The position numbers were made by a program, and so were the translations under genes. Of a stretch of DNA of 64,000 bases, positions 1 to 10,578 are shown in pieces. Location: the NCBI GenBank assembly GCA_037127255.1, contig JBANSL010000020.1, positions 51,621,098 through 51,685,097 on the forward strand, in the 5' to 3' direction. Position 1 is the first letter of the stretch. The number at the start of each line of letters is the position of its first letter. This stretch comes from Persicaria tinctoria (Eukaryota; Streptophyta; Magnoliopsida; Caryophyllales; Polygonaceae). The notes under the pieces are model-generated. The model was not told the origin of the DNA. It saw only the letters and a list, made by a program, of their open reading frames with translations, and made no database searches.

Positions 1-116
1 ATTAATTATAAAATGGGCTTATTAAATTAGTATATATAAGACCCAAAATCTAACTTCTATTTCTTTCTTGTACATAGTTGTTAACTCTTTAATAAGCCAA
101 ATCAATCAAGTTCAGA

Positions 117-229
117 TAGGGGTGTTATATTCGAGCCGGACGAGCCGAGTTTGACATGTTCAAGCTTGTTCATTTGTTAAACGAGCTCGAGTCGAGCCAA
201 GTCCAATTTTTAAACGAGCTTTCTTTTTT
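117..229. mobile_element. Truncated hAT-like MITE (GAGCTCGAG-rich family)
   Basis: It starts TAGGGGTGTTAT and then carries the CGAGCC/GAGCTCGAGTCGAG-type sequence also seen at 38591-38961 and 43578-43928. The other two copies end in AGTCCTA. This one breaks off in a T-rich run directly against ZIP coding sequence near 229, so its 3' end is missing. Family membership is inferred from similarity to the copy at 43578, which has an 8-bp duplication. Confidence 0.55.
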
Positions 230-912
230 GAAGGGATTGCAGTTGGAGTCGCTGGTATGCATAATTCTCCGATCAGTTGATTAATCATCCTTATTTCAGA
301 TACTCATAGTAGTATATGAAATAAAGATGATCAATCTTGTTATAACTAACCCTCTTCATTTTAGGTCGTTTGTCTTACGTACCTAACTTCAGCTATTAGA
401 CAAACAAGTATCTAAAACGAGAATCATCGATCTTACGTAAAACCAACTTTTTGCAAGTTTTATGAGATCGATCTAAGATAGTAAGATTATTTGGGGCATG
501 TTTTGATGTGCTTGTTGTAGATACGGAAGCCGACGCATGGAAAAACATGTGGACAATATCGCTGCATAAGGTGTTTGCAGCCGTCGCAATGGGGATCGCG
601 TTGTTGAGGATGCTGCCAAAGCGTCCATTTCTTGCGACGGTGGGATACTCGTTCGCGTTCGCCGTCTCAAGCCCAGTAGGGGTGGGAATAGGGATAGCCC
701 TTGACGCTACGACGCAAGGGCCGACGGCGGACTGGCTCTTTGCCATCACCATGTCTTTGGCCTGTGGGATCTTCATCTACGTCGCCATGAACCATCTTAT
801 CGCTAAAGGCTTTAAGCCAAAGAATCCGTGTTACTTTGACACCAAATTCTTCAAGTTCTTTGCTGTGTTGCTCGGCGTCGCTCTAATGGCCGTCGTCATG
901 ATTTGGGATTAA
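230..912 (+). pseudogene. ZIP-family zinc/iron transporter, 3' fragment (ZIP2-like)
   Basis: This encodes the C-terminal third of a ZIP metal transporter, a membrane protein that moves Zn2+ or related cations into the cytoplasm. The exon piece 230-254 reads EGIAVGVA, the conserved ZIP helix segment, and is followed by a GT donor at 255. The last exon runs 521-912 after a TAG acceptor and reads [11 protein letters not shown], then [29 protein letters not shown] and [21 protein letters not shown], ending TAA. An open frame continues upstream to 508, but the spliced junction (G|AT) fits ZIP2-type proteins better. At least three hydrophobic helices are visible. The remaining roughly 200 N-terminal residues are not in the 229 bases upstream; a MITE remnant abuts the exon there. 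The gene is therefore either 5'-truncated or has an unusual upstream intron extending outside the window. The family call is firm; functionality is doubtful. Confidence 0.8.
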
Positions 913-1478
913 TTTTTCATATGCAATGAGTGAATAACATCTTGTTACTCTGTATATGTGTATATTAATATGACAAGGTCTCTAGCTATAGTTCCCATAT
1001 GTTAACTTTATATATACGAGTTTGTGAAAATTAATTGATGGGTCGACGGGTCGTGTGCGGGGTGATATATCTTTATAAATAAGTGTAGGTTCCATCCCGT
1101 GTACAGAAAATATATTAATACAACATTATAAGTAATTTATATAGATTTCAATAAAATAAAACAAAAATAATCTAAATATAAATAATTATAAATAATTTAT
1201 CTATCTAATTTATTTAGTATAAATATATTTATACCCTTAATCAATGTGAAAATAATGTAGTATAAATATAAATAAAATTAGTTCAACATATTATATATAA
1301 TCTAAATATATTTTATTTAGAATCTCTGAAAAATATAAATAAAATTCACATTTATAAGGTAAAAGGTTTTTCATATATATTTTATCTATTAATATTTTTG
1401 GTAGGTATGACTATGAAATATTTTTTATTTATATTTTTGTCAATTACCTATAATATAGATAGATAGATTGATTGTGGC
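913..1478. repeat. AT-rich dispersed repeat, left part
   Basis: No gene is visible. From about 1130 the sequence resembles 32520-33100: both contain the ATATTTTATTTAGA block followed by CTCT and AAATAAAATTCACATTTAT, and both end in a GATAGAT run followed by GTGGCTTA. The repeat resumes after the nested insertions at 3832. Confidence 0.6.
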
Positions 1479-1606
1479 TTAGAGCATGCCCAACAACTTT
1501 TTTAAAACAATCTCCAAAAAGAGAATTAGAAGTTAAATAATCTGAATATTTTGTGGCTCAATTCCAACCGCTTCTCCATTATGGAGTTTACCCTAAATTA
1601 AATATA

Positions 1607-3675
1607 GGGCAAATTGCATAAAATAGCACGAACTTTAGAGGTGGTTGCACTCAGTGGCACAAACTTAAAAAAATACAAAAATAATCACCAACTTTAGGGT
1701 TTAGTAGCGATAAGTGACACATACCCCATATCTCGCTAATGTGGACTAGTGGGGGTGCTTATATGGATTTTTTAATTAAAAAGACATATAATGAGATATG
1801 AATTAGTGGGAATGCTTACTGATGTGGTCTAAACCAACACAAGAATAGTGTAGCCTGAACCAACCTCGCAAGAATACGAGATCAATTGCAATATACGGAT
1901 ATCGATCACGGGGATTATATATGTATCAATCGTTATCTAGACTAATAAGCTAAGCCAAATGGGATAGACTTGATTTTCAACTAAACCTAGAAAACTAGCA
2001 AAGATTATGAAGAAAATATATAAGAGAAGTAATTCCAGGGTTAAGGATTCCCACAACAATGCCACAAAAAATTCAACCCGATGTTCACTCGAACTTCATC
2101 ATCTTAATATGTCAAATTGAAGGTAAATTATCTAAAGTCATCACTACTCAGCTACTCAGCTGTCGCATGTTGTAGTAATTGTGTCTAAATTAACCAAATC
2201 TAGACCCTTTAAGCTCTTTATAGATCTTAGGAGAAAATCAATTAAACTTTCGCTGTTGCGTTCCGCCTAACCGATTCAAACCTAAGAATCTACGATAATT
2301 TATTAATCCTCAAGAGTCCTCAACAATCGTTTAAATGTCACAATAACAATTGTCGATTCCTCAAGTTCAATCCTAGAGTTCCAATAGACACAATTCTCCT
2401 TTCGGGTTCATGAAGTCCATCCAAATATCCAATTTCAATTCTCAGCGGTAGCATCTCGAATCTAAAAAGAATTCTAATCGATTGACATCAATTAGGTAAA
2501 GCAACTAGGATCAAATCAATTCATAGAATTCAGATAAAGTTCAAGCAAATATCGAAATCAAACAAATCGCGACATTGTCGGGTTCACCCTAACCCTAGAA
2601 CGGAAAATTTAGCTAAACATAATATATAAAGCAATAAAATAAATTAAAGACATGCTTAAAATAAAATGCAAACCAGAAATCTCCGTCTTCAATCCAAAGT
2701 GTAATACCGAAAACAAAGGAAACAAAACTAAACTAAACCTAATCTACCGGCCGAAGCCACTGTGCGGCTCCCAAGTGCCAAAGAAAAAAAGAAAACCCTT
2801 TGTCTTGCAATCATACGGAGTATATATATATTGTAATTTGATTAAAATTACAAATTAAGCCCACAAATATGAAGAACTAAAAACTAACCCAACACCTTAT
2901 TATAATTGCATATCATCACCCAATTTCCAACTCTGACCGTTTCCGCACTTTAGCTTTCAAGGTTCGATCCAATCATTCTCGCTCCTCCGTATTGACTCTT
3001 GAAATTCCACAATATTCATCCCAAATTGCCTGAAATAAATAAATAGTAGGTGTAGACTCCGAAAATGCAAAATAAAATAAATAAAGTATAAAATATGACA
3101 AATATGCATGAAAATGCTCTAAACTAATATGCAAATGCAATCCTAAAATATGACTAAATTAGATGTCATCACTTACATGGATTTTTTTTAAAAAAAATTA
3201 TAAGAGATAAAATATGTGCCTAAATTTTGAAACTAGCTAGGTTCCATTTTTTTTATTTCATGTAATTCCAAATCAAAGATAATTGTGACAAATATAACAT
3301 TTGCAAATTAAAATAACTAGTACCAAATTTTAATTTCCAAATGTTATATTTGTCACAATTATCTTTGATTTGGAATTACATGAAATAAAAAATAAAATTG
3401 GAACCTAGCTAGTTTCATAATTTGGACACGTCTTTTATGTCATTTTTTTTTAAAATCATGTAAGCATTCTCACTAATCCATATCTCGCTCTATATGCCTT
3501 TTTAATTAAAAAAAATCATGTAAGCACCCCCACTAGTCCAAATTAGCAAGATAGGGGGTACGTGCCACCGACCACAACTAAACTCCAAAGTTGATGATTA
3601 TTTTTGTATTTTTTTAAGTTCGTGCCACTAAGTGCAACTATGTCTAAAGTTCGTGTTATTTTATGCAATTTGCCC
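1607..3675. mobile_element. Fold-back Mutator-like element, split by a solo LTR
   Basis: It begins GGGCAAATTGCATAAAAT and ends with its complement. A 9-bp duplication TTAAATATA flanks it at 1598-1606 and 3676-3684, as expected for Mutator-like transposition. Removing the solo LTR (1820-3171) and one CTTAC leaves about 712 bp. Nearly all of that folds into one hairpin, with arms meeting near 3300-3340 (AAATATAACATTTG / CAAATGTTATATTT). There is no open frame. Confidence 0.85.
1820..3171. mobile_element. Solo LTR of an LTR retrotransposon
   Basis: It starts TGATGTGG and ends GATGTCATCA, so the termini form TGATG/CATCA. It is bounded by a 5-bp duplication CTTAC (1815-1819 and 3172-3176). The 1,352 bp contain no gag or pol frame, and the short frame at 2652-2858 has no recognisable domain. 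The superfamily cannot be fixed without the internal region. Confidence 0.8.
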
Positions 3676-3831
3676 TTAAATATATAGAGTTTTCTCCAAA
3701 TTTAGGGATTGACCTCTATATTTTCTCTCCATTTCCTATTTTGGATAATGTAATGGGGAAGCTGTTGGACCTAAAATCATCCTAATATTCTCCAAAAAAT
3801 CAAAATGGAGAATCTATTGGGCATGCTCTTA

Positions 3832-4314
3832 CTGACTTACATAACTTTTTATAAATTATTACAACATATTATTTTATTAATTTTTTTTTCTATAATCAAT
3901 TCGAACGCGTTATATATAATTAATGTTATACATAAGTTTTAGTATATGTATATAGATAGATAGTTGACTTGTTTTGATGGATCGTCTATGATCTGTGTTA
4001 ACCTTTTTTTAGCAAGATCATGTCACACCCAATTTGTGATTATAAACCAATATACCATCGATTCTTTAAGGTTTTACCGGTTTATCATAAGTTCATTTTT
4101 TTAAATCACAATGATTGATGCACTTGGATTAAAGAAGGAATGTGACGTGACTAAATACCAACTTGAATATATTTTTCAATATACAAAACATATTTTTACT
4201 TGTGTCCACGGAAACATCGATGTTGATTTCATAGACGTCAATTTTAAAATGTGAAGTATAAATATAACTTTCTCAATATCGTAATTATAGGTCAAGGTGA
4301 ATATATTATATTAG
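3832..4314. repeat. AT-rich dispersed repeat, right part, and unannotated sequence
   Basis: About 3832-4010 continues the dispersed repeat interrupted at 1481 and aligns with 33,095-33,240 (ACATATTATTTT, then TTAATTTTTTT). No gene or element is recognised from about 4010 to 4314. Confidence 0.5.
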
Positions 4315-5395
4315 TTTTTTTTTTTGGCGAAAATGTATAAAATCACTCTTTATTCGGAATTATTTGCAAATAACCACTATTTATTTAAGAATTTACAAAT
4401 AACAACATATTATATACAAATTGGTTGCAACTAACCACTCATACCCACTTTTCTTGTTAAACATCACTTAAGTTAATAGAAAAAGACAATTGTACCGATA
4501 AATTTTTAATGTTTTACATATTTCTTTATACGGATTTTTCGCCTGGTACCCCTAGGGTATAGGTAAATTCGCGAGGTGTACAAAAATTTGGTATATTTCG
4601 CCAAATACCCCTGAGGTTTTCATTTTTTTTGCAAAATACCCCTCGCTTGTTTTTAATGAAAACGTTGTATAACGGAGTTAAGAAAGAAAAGAAAGAAAGG
4701 AATCTCCTGCTCGGCTCACCATGAGAGACCCGACCCTCGACGCCAGGAGAGAGAGAACTTGGAGTTTGGAGTCAGGCTCGGAATCGGCTCACCACCTGAG
4801 ATTGCCCCACGCTAGGAGGGAGGAGGCACCGGACACCATCCATTGTCGTGGAGGTAAGTTTCTCCTATCAAATTCAACGGGATTTACAATTTTGGGGATT
4901 TAGGTTTTTCGATTTCAGATTTTTGGTGATTATCATTGTAGAATCTGAGAATTGGAGTTTGTTGGTTGATTTTATGGATCTAAAGGCATCTAATTTTATG
5001 GCATGTATTTGATTTCATCTCCCTTCTAAATTACCTGATTTAGGGTTTGAGAATTTGGGGCTTTATTCGTTTTTGGATTGATATGAGTTAAACTTGTAGG
5101 TTGAATGTTAGATATGTTTATGCATAAAAGTGTAGGATAACTTTTTTGTGTTTCTATACAATTAGGAGAAATATGCGATAGTTGTGAATTCACTCTGAGA
5201 AAAATAAAAATAGCATGTATGCTTTTCTGTTTGAATTTGTAATGTGAATGAATGGCTGCTTCCGGAGTTCTCAATGAAATTCCCAACAGCTAGGACTCAA
5301 ATTTTCAATTTTCCACTCAAAACTACTATTGTTACAAATTACAGTATAAAATTGAACAAAACTCCAAGGAAACAATACATTGAACTATCTTATAA

Positions 5396-5465
5396 GGCCT
5401 ATTAGCTCAAATGGTAGAGCGGTGTGCTCACGCACAATAATACGGGTTCGAGTCCCGTATAGGCT
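5396..5465 (+). tRNA. tRNA-like sequence (probable pseudogene) inside MULE
   Basis: The acceptor strands GGCCTAT and ATAGGCT pair. The D arm is GCTC...GAGC with TGGTA in the loop. The T arm is ACGGG-TTCGAGT-CCCGT. Box A (TAGCTCAAATGG) and box B (GGTTCGAGTCC) of a Pol III internal promoter are intact. The anticodon arm pairs TGTGC with GCACA but leaves only a 4-base loop (TCAC), so no normal 7-base anticodon loop can form. A long T run follows at about 5490. It is most likely a decayed tRNA or tRNA-derived module, not a working decoder. Confidence 0.5.
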
Positions 5466-6214
5466 AATCTCTGCTTAATGTTCAAATTATAGTTCTTTTT
5501 TTTTTCTGTCATGGGTTTTTTCCTGTCAACTATGGATGATTTTCTGAATTTGTTCAATGAAAGATACAAAAGTACTCAAAAGTTGCATGCTATTGCTTCT
5601 GAAACTCAGTCTTGTACATGAATGTAGGCAGGGTACATCTCCAACTGAAATGGTAATGAGAAAGAATATTGCTTGTTGTGAAGGTTTGAATCACATTATT
5701 GAAAAAAACTAATCCAATTATGCATGAACTCTCCTGAATATGCATCATTTTCATGGTTCAAGAATATCCTTCTGTCAAACGGTGAACATGGTCTAATTAG
5801 TAATGTATGGTGATATATAGTCCATCAAAAATTCAAAAATGTTTCTTTCTATTTAAGCCTTTAGGCTTTAGGTGCTGCTTTCCTAAATTTAGTGGAGTAG
5901 TGCCAGTAGCTTATTGCTGTATATTTTCTGCACATTATCTTCAGAATATCAAAGGAAGAATCTGAACACAAAAGGCATGGGAAAATCATACATGTAAAAG
6001 ATATTTTGTCAAATAACCTAGGTAGACTGATAGTTTATCTAATCTAATCAAATTGGTCCACAGAAGTAATAATTAAAGATTATCTACACTTGGTTCTTTC
6101 GATTGTGTTGCTCGAATATGATAGACCACCCGCTCACTTTCCTATGAAGCACCGGCATCTAGTGAAATAAATGGGCGACAAAAATTGTGTGAATCTTGGG
6201 GCTGCCATTAGTAA

Positions 6215-6690
6215 TTAATTTCTAAGAACAGACCAAAAAGCTATAGCTATAATCAAATCTATTATGAACTGAGAACAAAAAAGTGACAATATTATTGTAA
6301 TAAAAATGAGTAAAAACAGGAATAACCAAATAAATAATGACCAACAGCAACGAGAATGAACTAACTCACCTTTACAACAACTTGCAAATGGGAATTGAAT
6401 CACATCAACTTGCAAATTATATAAAGAAGGTATGGGAATGAGCTCACTTACCTTTACAGCATTAATGATATCCTTATTAGCTTCCTCTAAAGTCGGATAT
6501 TCTATCAGTAAAACAAATATCATCATCAACTGCCACAATTAAGCCAGCTCCCTGGACAAACATACCATTTTTTTTTCTCATAAAGAAACATTTACTATAT
6601 TTTTCAGCCTCCTCGAGCAATTCAACAAAGAATAAACAAAGCACAAACAAATTTAGAGACTGGATTGAAATTACTAAGAAACATACCATT
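6215..6690 (-). other. Coding-like minus-strand stretch inside MULE, unidentified
   Basis: Two overlapping minus frames read, among others, EEAEKYSKCFF, GAGLIVAVDDDICF and EYPTLEEANKDIINAVKV. The last is followed directly by GTAAGTGAG, a good splice-donor consensus. This could be a captured host exon, but I do not recognise the family and the frames are short, so it may be chance. Confidence 0.2.
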
Positions 6691-7146
6691 TTTGCTGTTA
6701 TTGTTGTTTTTATGGCATCAAAAAATCAGCGTGTTGTGCTGGCTGCTTTTATGACATTTAGAACCAAAATAAGTTGTAAAAACACATTAAAAACATTGAC
6801 ATCAACCACAATAAGCTGTAAAAAAAATTCAGATCCATGATTTTGATAATCTGCTCAACTTAACGCATTAGAAGAATAGTATAAAGCAACAACTAATACT
6901 GATTTACGGCATCATAATGACAGACAAACACTCTGGAATCCATGATTTTGGCAAAAAAATCAGATCCACGATTTTGGTAATCTTTCAGTTCTTTTTTTTT
7001 TTGCTGTTTTTACTGATGTTGCTGTGTGTATGACAAAAAAAAAAATCAGATCCATGTATGACAGCATTCCCTTCTGCGTTTTTATGACAACTACTAGCAA
7101 AACTAGAAAAACATGTGATTCTCATCTGTCCAACATTAATATCAAG

Positions 7147-7216
7147 ATAGCCTATGTGGGATTTGAACCCACATCTTTTGTCTAAACACATAGCTCTACC
7201 AATTGAGCTAATAGGC
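7147..7216 (-). tRNA. Second tRNA-like sequence, opposite orientation, inside MULE
   Basis: Read on the minus strand, the acceptor AGCCTAT pairs with ATAGGCT. The D arm is GCTC-AATTGGTA-GAGC and the T arm is GTGGG-TTCAAAT-CCCAC. It shares the CCTATTAGCTCAA...TGGTAGAGC start with the copy at 5396, so the two are relatives. The region between D and T arms is only 20 bases (26-43 plus variable loop normally need 22 or more) and has no convincing 5-bp anticodon stem. Box A and box B are intact. Likely a tRNA-derived pseudogene. Confidence 0.5.
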
Positions 7217-8547
7217 TAGAAAATTAGCTACACAACAAAGCAAGAAGTTTTTCTCTTACTCTTCTATGAATTCAAGCACATGCATGAACAAAAAAAAATT
7301 GCCAAAGAACCAATATTTTTTTCAGTCAATCTCCACAATTTATCAATTACCATGACAAAAGACATTGCTCTACCTTTGACTATAGAATTATAGTAGGCCG
7401 ACATATGAATGGCAAGCAACCCATTAATCAATTATATGATTCATGAGGTGTACAAGCATCATTAATTAATGCTACAATATAAGAATAAAATGGAAAGATT
7501 CAAAGTCCATCTCATCTTTAACTATTTCAGTAAGAAAAATCACCAACATGATAACTGATAAGATTCATGAGCTACAAAACAGAATTCCTTTTAAAACTAA
7601 ACTCCAAAGGCCAAAATAAAACCATACAAGTCTAACCTGAAACACCTAAATCTCTAAATATGAATGGTTTTATCATTTACCATCTCTACATCCCAAAGAA
7701 CGAGTTATAAACAATCCCTAGTTTATTCACATTGAATATGTACTGGTAATGTCAAGAATAAGAATGATTCATCCATGAAACAAGAGACAATCAATTAAGG
7801 GCCTTGCCATCCATCTTCTCTTATATAGTGAGTTTAATTTTGTCTGAATTGCTCAGATCATATCACATCTTTCTGCACAAGAATAAGAATAATTCATCCA
7901 TGAAACAAGAGACAATCAATTTTCTACTGTAATCACCTTCAAGAGCATTAGGTCTCACAAATTCACATAAATTTTCATGGACCCTACCCCCAAACCTCAA
8001 TTCGAAGACCATAAAACTAGAATCCAACCCAAAAATCTCCAAATTGAAAAATCCCTAAATCCTAAATTCTGAAAGCCAATAGAATGGAGACATACCTAGG
8101 AAGTTGTCGGCGTCGACCTCGTCTCTCCTCGTTTCTGTCCCTCCACCGACGTTGAGATCTTCAAGCGGCCGACCTCCTATCTCAGCCTCAGCCGACAATG
8201 GTCTTCGATCGAGCATTCGTCGGTGCGCCTCCTTTCTCCTCGTGTATGTCCCTCCACCAACTTCAAATATTCAGGCGGCCTCCTCTCTCCATGCCCCTCT
8301 CTCTTGCTCCAGTTGTAGATGGAGATTGGAGGGTATCGAAGGGGATGGATGGTATTTTTTATTATTTTGCAAACAGATTAGACGGAGGGGTATTTGGCGA
8401 AAAAATTGCAAACCTCAGGGGTATATCGCGAATTATGTAAAACTTTCGTGCACCCGGTGAATTTACCCTTACCTCAAGGGCACCAGGCGAAAATTCCGTT
8501 CTTTATATTAATCACAACCAAATCAAATTTCCAATCTAATTAGCCAA

Positions 8548-8550
<3 letters not shown>

Positions 8551-8602
<52 letters not shown>
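8551..8602. repeat. (GA)n microsatellite
   Basis: About 26 uninterrupted GA units lie just outside the right end of the inner MULE and directly before the short open frame at 8612. The arrangement resembles a GA-rich 5' leader. Confidence 0.95.
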
Positions 8603-8606
<4 letters not shown>

Positions 8607-8611
8607 AGGAT

Positions 8612-8746
8612 ATGAGCGATCCCCCCGAACAAGACCCAAATGAACACCAGCAGGTTCCACCAGAGGTCATCGTTGCTGGAGGCAATGAACAACAAGAGGT
8701 AGAGCTGGCAAAACCCAATCCGAATCGGAAAACTCGACTTGGTTGA
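8612..8746 (+). CDS. Short ORF, possible captured first exon (44 aa)
   Basis: An ATG follows the GA-rich run by 9 bases and reads MSDPPEQDPNEHQQVPPEVI, then VAGGNEQQEVEL before entering AACCCGA-rich repeat sequence and stopping. The first about 30 residues are acidic, Pro/Gln-rich and have balanced codons, like the start of a host protein. I do not recognise the family. It sits in the outer MULE, so it may be a captured gene start cut off by a later repeat insertion. It could also be chance. Confidence 0.25.
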   Translation: MSDPPEQDPNEHQQVPPEVIVAGGNEQQEVELAKPNPNRKTRLG

Positions 8747-9225
8747 CCCGGAACTGATTGTCCTGAATACCCGAAAACATAGTGAAGTATGTCACCCAAA
8801 AACCAAGCCAGCCCGACCCATTTTCGACCCAAAATCTGAATAACCGATAACCGAAACTAACCCAAATCCGAATGAACCGAACCCGATTCAACCGAAACCC
8901 ATTAAGACGCGAACCCGTTATAATCGAAACCCAAAATAACTCGAACTTAAAGATATATACATTCTGGTAAAGTTTTGAAAATGAATATTGAAATTATGAA
9001 AACTTGAGACAATTCAAACCCAAGACAACCGAAACCCGAAATAACTAAAACATTGGACAACCGAAATCCAAAATAACCAAAACCTGAGAAAATCGAAACC
9101 CGAATGACCAAAACCCGGTACATCTGAAAACCGAAACCCGAACCCTACTTAATGACAAAATTAATAGACATTATCCGAAACCCGAATGACCCGACTAACC
9201 GAACCCGAACCCTACACGTCCCGCC
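8702..9225. repeat. Degenerate AACCCGA/CCGAAACCC-rich stretch
   Basis: Roughly 500 bases carry many degenerate copies of CCGAAACCC, GAACCCGA and CCGAAAT. Such CCGAAACCCG-rich sequence is common in plant hAT-like non-autonomous elements, but I see no clean termini here. Confidence 0.4.
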
Positions 9226-9481
9226 CGATTGTCATTCATCACCCTTTTTGTTTAGAATTGGAAAAAAAGTTAATTAGATTTAACAAGAAAAGTGGGTATG
9301 AGTGGTTAGTTGCAACCTTTTTGTATATAATGGGCGATTATTTACAAATTTTTTTAACAAATGGTGGTTATTTATAAACAACCTTGAATAAATGGTGGTT
9401 TTATGCATGTTCGCCTTTTTTTTTTGCTCGAATTATATTGCTTCGTATATTAGTTGTAATATACGAGTAGTAATTAATTTT

Positions 9482-9683
9482 AGGGGTGAGCACAAATCCG
9501 CAAATCCCAGTCCCGTCCCGATCCCGGTGGGATTTCGAAAAAAGATAGTAAATCCCGTCCCGCAAAAATTATGCGTAACGGGACGTGGAACGACCCGTCT
9601 CAATCCCGCAAATCTCGTCCCGTCCCACATATTTATATTAATATATTGTAATACTATAAATATAATATATTATCCTATATATA
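9482..9683. mobile_element. hAT-like fragment (left piece), TAGGGGTG terminus
   Basis: It begins TAGGGGTGAGCACAAATCC and is followed by AATCCCGTCCCG-type repeats to about 9630, then AT-rich sequence. It is interrupted by the putative MULE beginning at 9684. A second fragment of the same family (TAGGGGTGGATACAAATCCC) lies at 13277. Confidence 0.45.
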
Positions 9684-10578
9684 GGTTAAATTTGGTGAAT
9701 ATCCATTTTTCATGTCAAAATTAAGTAAATGTCCACTTTTTTTTTACATAATTAAGTAAATGTCCATTTTTTTGCCAAAAATACCCCTCCTTCCCCATCT
9801 CTAACCATTCCTCCTTCCCCCTATGACCATTTTATTGACTAGTCAACATTGACCATTCCGGTTAACGCCTGCATTTGGTGACAATTTTTTGGTGACAGTT
9901 GAGTATATTTTTCTGGTGACGGTTAATTGTGACAATTATTTTAGGGACATTTGATTTTTAGTGACATTTTATTTTTTCCGGTGACAGTTAGGGGAAAATC
10001 TTTTCTAGTAACAATTGATTTTCTTTTTTTTCTTGTGATAATTGTTGGTGACAAAAAAAATCTGGGTGACAATTGATTTTCTTCTAGTGACAGTTGCCAA
10101 TAACAATTTTCCTCGGTGACAATTAGAGTTTTTCTGCTAATAGATGATTTTCATGATGACAATTGTTGGTGACAACTATTAATGACGAGGTTGATGACAA
10201 TATATTGTCACCATGGTATTGTAACCTTAAAAAAATTGTCACCATAACATTATACATCACCAAGACATTGTCACCAACTACAGAACACTGTTTTCATATT
10301 GTTTAATTAACCGTATTGTCACCAACTTATAAAAAACATTGTCACCAACCTCTTTTCAGTAATCTATTGACACCAACAATAAAACAGTGTAACCAACCTA
10401 TTTTCATCAAGCTTTGGTCAATAATCTACTGTCACCAATTACAAAACTTTGTCACCAATATATCAAGTGTTAACCACCTATTTTTAGAAATTAATTGTCA
10501 CCAACGACAAAACAGTGTCACCAAGCAATTGTCACCAACTACAAAGCACTTTCATCAAACTAAAATGTTTACAATGCT

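Larger units (their letters stand above)
1482..3828. mobile_element. PIF/Harbinger (Tourist-like) MITE, split by nested insertions
   Basis: Terminal inverted repeats are GAGCATGCCCAACA on the left and the complement of TATTGGGCATGCTC on the right. It is flanked by TTA at 1479-1481 and 3829-3831, the 3-bp duplication typical of PIF/Harbinger. Without the inner insertion (1607-3675 plus a 9-bp duplication) it is about 269 bp. The related repeat at about 33,090 carries the same flanks with one TTA and no element, which is an empty site. It has no coding capacity. Confidence 0.85.
4531..8498. mobile_element. Inner Mutator-like element carrying tRNA-like sequences
   Basis: The left end is CGGATTTTTCGCCTGGTACC and the right end is the complement of CGGAATTTTCGCCTGGTGCC. 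Both flanks carry the 9-bp duplication TTCTTTATA (4522-4530 and 8499-8507). The TIRs are long and diverged (at least 150 bp) and contain repeated TACCCCTGAGG-type motifs; further inside, 4850-4930 and about 7990-8100 are also related in inverted orientation. The interior has two oppositely oriented tRNA-like sequences and a weak coding-like stretch on the minus strand at 6430-6690, which I could not assign to a family. There is no transposase. Confidence 0.82.
4326..9415. mobile_element. Outer Mutator-like element with about 150-bp TIRs
   Basis: The left end reads GGCGAAAATGTATAAAATCA and the right end is the complement of GGCGAACATGCATAAAACCA. The inverted match extends about 150 bp (left about 4326-4475, right about 9265-9415), including TTGCAACTAACCACTCATAC. 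Both ends are bordered by runs of at least nine T, which fits a 9-bp duplication but is weak alone because the run is homopolymeric. No MuDR-type transposase frame is visible. The element contains the inner MULE (4531-8498), a GA microsatellite, a short open frame at 8612 and an AACCCGA-rich stretch. Confidence 0.7.

Noticed and set aside
5396..5465. Functional tRNA-Val (CAC) call
   Set aside because: Taking the loop as CTCACGC gives T33 and anticodon CAC, but then the anticodon stem does not pair; the alternative stem leaves a 4-base loop.
8536..8832. Minus-strand frame with Ser-Leu repeats
   Set aside because: It is a translation of the GA microsatellite and adjacent repeat.
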